The notes under the pieces: model-generated
What the model saw: the letters and a program-made list of their open reading frames with translations, nothing else
Database searches by the model: none
Told to the model about the DNA's origin: nothing
Translations under genes and position numbers: made by a program
DNA from: Canna indica
Taxonomy: Eukaryota > Streptophyta > Magnoliopsida > Zingiberales > Cannaceae
NCBI GenBank assembly: GCA_034359265.1
Contig: CP136891.1
Location: 57,946,001-58,010,000 of the forward strand
DNA length: 64,000 bases
Direction of reading: 5' to 3'
In this document: positions 60,247 to 64,000 of the stretch, in pieces
Layout of the letters: each line of letters begins with the position of its first letter
Numbering within the stretch: the first letter of the stretch is position 1

Positions 60247-60590
60247 TCTTGGACGTGGTGATGCACAGCCTTCTATGCAATAGGCATTCTCTATTGTTAA
60301 GAGTGAAGAAACTCAACGATCAGTTATGATTGATACTGATACTTTTCGATCTACATTTACTGTCTAACCCCTACAAAAAGGTGACAAAGAACAAATGTTA
60401 TGTGATTATGGTTACATGGTCGACCATATTAAGGACACATGTTGAAAACTTCATAGTAAACATGTTTGCAGTGGAGGATGTGGTGGTTGTCGTAGAGGGG
60501 CGGAGGCTATGGTAGTGGTCAGGGTGCCCCTACATGACATGCACACTATTCCGAGTATAAGTTTGACTCTCACTTTCCCTCATGTTACAT
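60247..60590 (+). pseudogene. Copia-type gag fragment with decayed zinc knuckle
   Basis: In one frame with stops: AFSIVKSEETQRSVM and then CDYGYMVDHIKDTC followed by KLHSKH. The spacing is that of a CCHC knuckle (C-X2-C-X4-H-X4-C) in which the second Cys has become Gly, as commonly seen in Copia gag ending CWKLHG. Three in-frame stops show that it is dead. No integrase or RT follows. Confidence 0.65.
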
Positions 60591-60846
60591 GAGCAGATGT
60601 ACTTCAAACACTCAACTAGCTTTTGACTAAGCTAGATTCTATTTCCATTCGATATTCTTCATCACCCCTCGGGTTCCTCTAGTCCAATCTTCTACTCACC
60701 ATTCTCACTTTGCTCAATCAAGTATCTCTCATTGTGCATTAGATAATTCAATCAACGCATTCAATTATAGTCATATTTCTATCTCTTTTTGGATTATCAA
60801 CTCAAGAGCCTTCTTTGTGTCTTATTTTCCATGCTCAAGTAAAGAT

Positions 60847-61915
60847 TGTTGGTCAAAGGTTCTCAACCTTAGTTTCAACAAGCAAGGAACAAATGGTTTA
60901 ATGAGAAATAAATTCAAGGTCAATGTTGATAAGCACGCGATGTCCACGATCGAAAATATTGAAACAAAAATAAAGAATTCAAATGACGTTGCTAAAAGTC
61001 GAAAAGATTTGAAGATTAGCTTTAACATTGTGATCCTTGGGATGATGTCTAATAAATCCAATTCATTGAAACCCAAACTGAATCGAGTCCACAGGAAATC
61101 ATAAAAAAAATCAGTTATCAATTTCAACCGACGTTTGATTAAATGTCAATCAACCGAAGGTCAACCAAAATAAGGTTCAAATTTTCAATAGCTTTTTGCC
61201 GAAACTTCATTCGACCCATGGTCGACAGCCCAACAGCTAGCTTTCCAATTGTTCTAACTTGCCCATTCCTGAGCCTTGCCCTTGAAATCCTATATATGTC
61301 CATCATGCCTTCATTTACTCTAAAACTCATTGAGACATCCTAAAAAATTTCTTGAGCTTTGATTATGTCATTAATTTAAGAAACCCTAGATTTGAGGTGT
61401 TTTCTCTTGATTAAGCCTCAACCCTTGAATCATTCATCACCAAAGGTATCAGGAGGAGCTAGGAGCTTGTCTTTGGAACTAAGTAGTGTTGTTTATTGCT
61501 AAGTTTATTCTACATTTTTGTTTATTTGTGTTCATTCAAAGTTTGTTTTTAGCCTTAGGGTATTAGGTCTAGTTTGAGTGATCATCTTGGTGTAAAGACA
61601 TAATTCTACTCAATTGGGTAGCTAGATTAATTTCGTTTCCTAAGAGCTTGAGGTGTTGGAGGTTCCCTCAGGGAGATGGTGGTAACCCCAATTTGTAAAT
61701 CCTCTTGGAGGAAATACTTTTTATTTAGTAGATTTGTGAAAATCCTAAGCATGGTTCTTAGATAGTAGATGTATACTTGGTTAGAAGTTGAACCACTATA
61801 AATTTATTGTGTTGGTGTTGAATTATTTTGAGTGTGTGTTTTATTGATATTTACTTATTTTTGCTTGAACCAAATTAAGAAAAAAAATTATCGTTCACAC
61901 TCAACACACTCAATT
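60847..61915 (+). repeat. Third, diverged LTR of the A family
   Basis: Starts TGTTGGTCAAAGGTTCTCAACC and follows the order of LTR A2: 'aacaaa.gg..taatga' near 60890, 'cacgcgatgtccacgatcgaaaatatt' near 60935, the 'ctcattgagacatcc' block near 61330, 'ggtatcaggaggagctagg' near 61445, and 'gttgaaccactataaatttattgtgttggtgttgaatt' near 61785. It is clearly more divergent than A1 and A2. The 3' end is ill-defined and no target duplication was found. Confidence 0.7.
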
Positions 61916-61929
61916 AAGAGTAGATAAAT

Positions 61930-63065
61930 TTTTTACTTGAAAATCGGAACTATATTAGGCTATTAGCCAACAGAAAGAGAATCATGATACAAAAATATTT
62001 CTAGCTCAGGAGGTCGATAAGTAGTCCAACGGATAGACTCCCTACGACTTTTGACTAGATTTGCTGCCCAATGAGTAGCTTTGTTTGCGGTTCTATAAAC
62101 ATAAGAAATAGATACATGGTTGAAATTACTAAGAAGGGAAAGAATGTCTTCATAAATGGAACCCAAGCTATGCGAATAGTCAACATGACTATTGATAGAA
62201 TCCACAAGCGACTTGCAATCCGATTCAATAATGAAACGATCAATTCACCTGCCATAGGCATAAGACAAAGCATGATAGATAGCAATTGCTTCGGAATAAA
62301 AACTCGATGATGAAAAGAAATAAGAACTAGAGGCAAAAAGACATTCACCTTTATGGTTACGAAGAATAATTGCAACTCCACCTTCATCATTAATAAAGGA
62401 ACCATCATTGTTAAATTTAAGCCAAGGTTCAGAGGGGTGGTGACCAATCTTGAGCATTAAATTTCAAGTGCAAAGTGTCCTCAGGAGTGTAAGTATCTAT
62501 AAATTGACTTAAGAAAGCCAATATATGAGTCATTGCCTTTTTAATGGAAGGCTTAGTTTTACCATGCAAAATAGAATCCCTGAAGTACCAAATAAACCAA
62601 ATGACATTGGCAACAATGACTTTGGATTCCAAGTCTAAAGCTAAACCCGGACTCAACAAAAACCAGTTACCTGAATGCCAACAGTTTCTTTGGGAAAACA
62701 AAAGTATGAGTGTTAATGCATGATTTAATCCACTCAATGAATTTACAAGAAAAATTGTATAAAGAGAGGACTTTAAGAATTGCGTCTTCAAGATCAATTT
62801 TAATAACTATATAAAGGTATTTACCTTTGGTACCATAAAGGAGTGTATAAGCTCCTAAATCACAAGGATGTTATCCTGAATGTGTCTACCCTTAATAAAG
62901 GCATATTACTCTTTACTAATAAGAAGAGATAAGCTTGCAAGCTTTAAGCCTATTTGCAATCATTTTAGAAAGAATTCTATGAGACAAATTACATAGAGCC
63001 ATGGGCCTAAAATCCTTACTAACCTAGGGTTTTTAATTTTAGCAATAAAGGTTAGCATAGTTTGA
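61930..63065 (-). pseudogene. LINE 3' remnant with RNase H, minus strand
   Basis: Read on the minus strand: a short RT piece (63060-62830) with a KLRPISLCN-like region decayed to 'GPWLYVICLIEFF', then an internal deletion, and a C-terminal region (62797-62429, WFIWYFRDSILHGK) as found after zf-RVT. An RNase H domain follows (62457-61963) with LKFNNDGSF, SEAIAIYHALSYAYG and TANKATHWAANL. It is split by a frameshift near 62240. It belongs to a different LINE lineage from the one at 39952-44207, which has no RNase H. The RT core is missing. Confidence 0.8.
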
Positions 63066-63091
63066 TTCCAAGAAAAATGAACAATAAAGGA

Positions 63092-64000
63092 ATGAACAAC
63101 AATCGGGCGGCGTCATCACCTCCGCCTGTAATAAATACGAACACGACAAGAACGCTCAAACAACGAGGAGCGATGCTCCGGTGCCATCCCATCTTCCCCC
63201 TAAAGAGCCCCAGTAGTGGATAAATGTGTTGGAAGCAGAAAACCAATGTCTAGCAGCCCAAGTTGAGATACTGACACGGTCCCGGGAACAACCACCAGCT
63301 GACCACGAGCGTTGTCACTCAGAGCATGGGGAGAGTAATCACTCAAAAAGAAGAGGGCCAGTTTTCGTCCTTTGTAATTAGGTCTCCAACACCGCCGCCC
63401 GAAGAAAGACAAAGATCCCAAAGCCAGCAAAGCCGGGATTGCACTCTCTCTCGACGTCGGATCCTTTACCGAGCACATCATGACAACCCACCTCCTACCG
63501 AAGAGTGAGTTGCCTACCACCCTCACACCCTACAACAGTACAAGCGATCCCATGCTACACCTGGCGGCGTTTAGGACTACAATGCTCTATCACGAAGCAA
63601 CTGATCTGACACTCTACAAAGCCTTTCCAACTTTCTTGGAAAAAATCGCTTTACTATGGTTTTTCTCCCTCTATCGGGATCTATTCATTCCTTCGAAGAC
63701 CTCTCCCACATCTTCTTGAATCAGTTTACCACATCACGAGTATACCACGAGACAGTGGCTACCCTCCACTATGTCAGGCAAGAGCAACATTAGCCCCTAA
63801 GAGAAAACCTGAATAGGTTTTAGGCCATAGCAGTCGAAATCCCTAATCTCGACTCACAAATCGAGCTCTTCTCCATCCAGCTCGAGCTAAAGCTTGACTT
63901 CGTCGACCAAATCGCCTTGACAGAGCCTAAGGATATGGCCGAGTTTCAAGAGAAGGCCGGTAGCTTCATAAATGTGGAAGAACTCAGAGAAACTAAAAAG
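63092..64000 (+). pseudogene. Ty3-gypsy gag, plus strand, continuing beyond the window
   Basis: A possible start is ATG 63092 (MNNNRAASSPPPVINTNTTR), followed by stops and shifts. A coiled-coil-like LEAENQCLAAQVEIL is near 63230. The gag core lies at 63480-63719 (ELPTTLTPYNSTSDP, MLYHEATDLTLYKAFPT), then another frame with LDFVDQIALTEPKDMAEFQ and FINVEELRETKK up to the window end. It aligns along its length with the reversed remnant at 58581-59885, so both are one family in opposite orientation. The reading is interrupted, so the product is not intact. Confidence 0.85.

Overview
The window is nuclear DNA of a flowering plant. The evidence is two intron-bearing plant genes, TBCA and a PEPPER-like KH-domain gene, set in a dense nest of plant transposable elements: Ty3-gypsy, Copia, LINE, CACTA, hAT and PIF/Harbinger. 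The GC-rich first exon of the KH gene and the large AT-rich introns would fit a monocot, but that is only an inference. I saw no bacterial-type operons, CRISPR arrays, rRNA or tRNA genes.

Layout. Positions 1-1157 are a detached duplicate of the TBCA promoter and 5' leader. At 1182-3850 lies a solo LTR with a second solo LTR of the same family nested inside it. At 3851-12165 are Ty3-gypsy remnants in both orientations; the plus-strand one keeps its 5' LTR and protease/RT/RNase H and is split by a 528-bp non-autonomous hAT element with a perfect 8-bp target duplication. At 12319-12900 is an isolated GC-rich ORF of unknown function. At 14297-17767 come TA microsatellites and the 5' part of another gypsy element with broken gag.

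The dominant object is a 21.6-kb CACTA (En/Spm) transposon at 17768-39323. It has CACTA ends, subterminal repeats, a TnpD/TNP2-like transposase gene and a second TnpA-like (Transposase_24 type) gene. A 3,340-bp internal segment, covering the 3' half of TnpD plus nearly all of the TnpA-like gene, is present in five head-to-tail copies (21736-38432). All four junctions are identical and all copies carry the same disabling mutations, so decay came before amplification. About two dozen single-base differences give the copies a readable history.

Right of the CACTA element is the TBCA upstream region (39324-39951), a 5'-truncated antisense LINE (39952-44207) inserted in the TBCA promoter, and TBCA itself (leader from 44208, coding 45624-47425, plus strand). 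The KH gene runs convergently (57121 to 49120, minus strand, six coding exons, 444 aa). It carries a hAT-type MITE about 40 bp upstream of the exon 3 acceptor and a 20-bp inverted repeat in intron 4. From 57.5 kb to the end the window holds gypsy, Copia and LINE debris, including two copies of one gypsy family in opposite orientation.

The two host genes look intact. Everything else that is recognisable is transposon-derived and mostly inactivated by stops and frameshifts.
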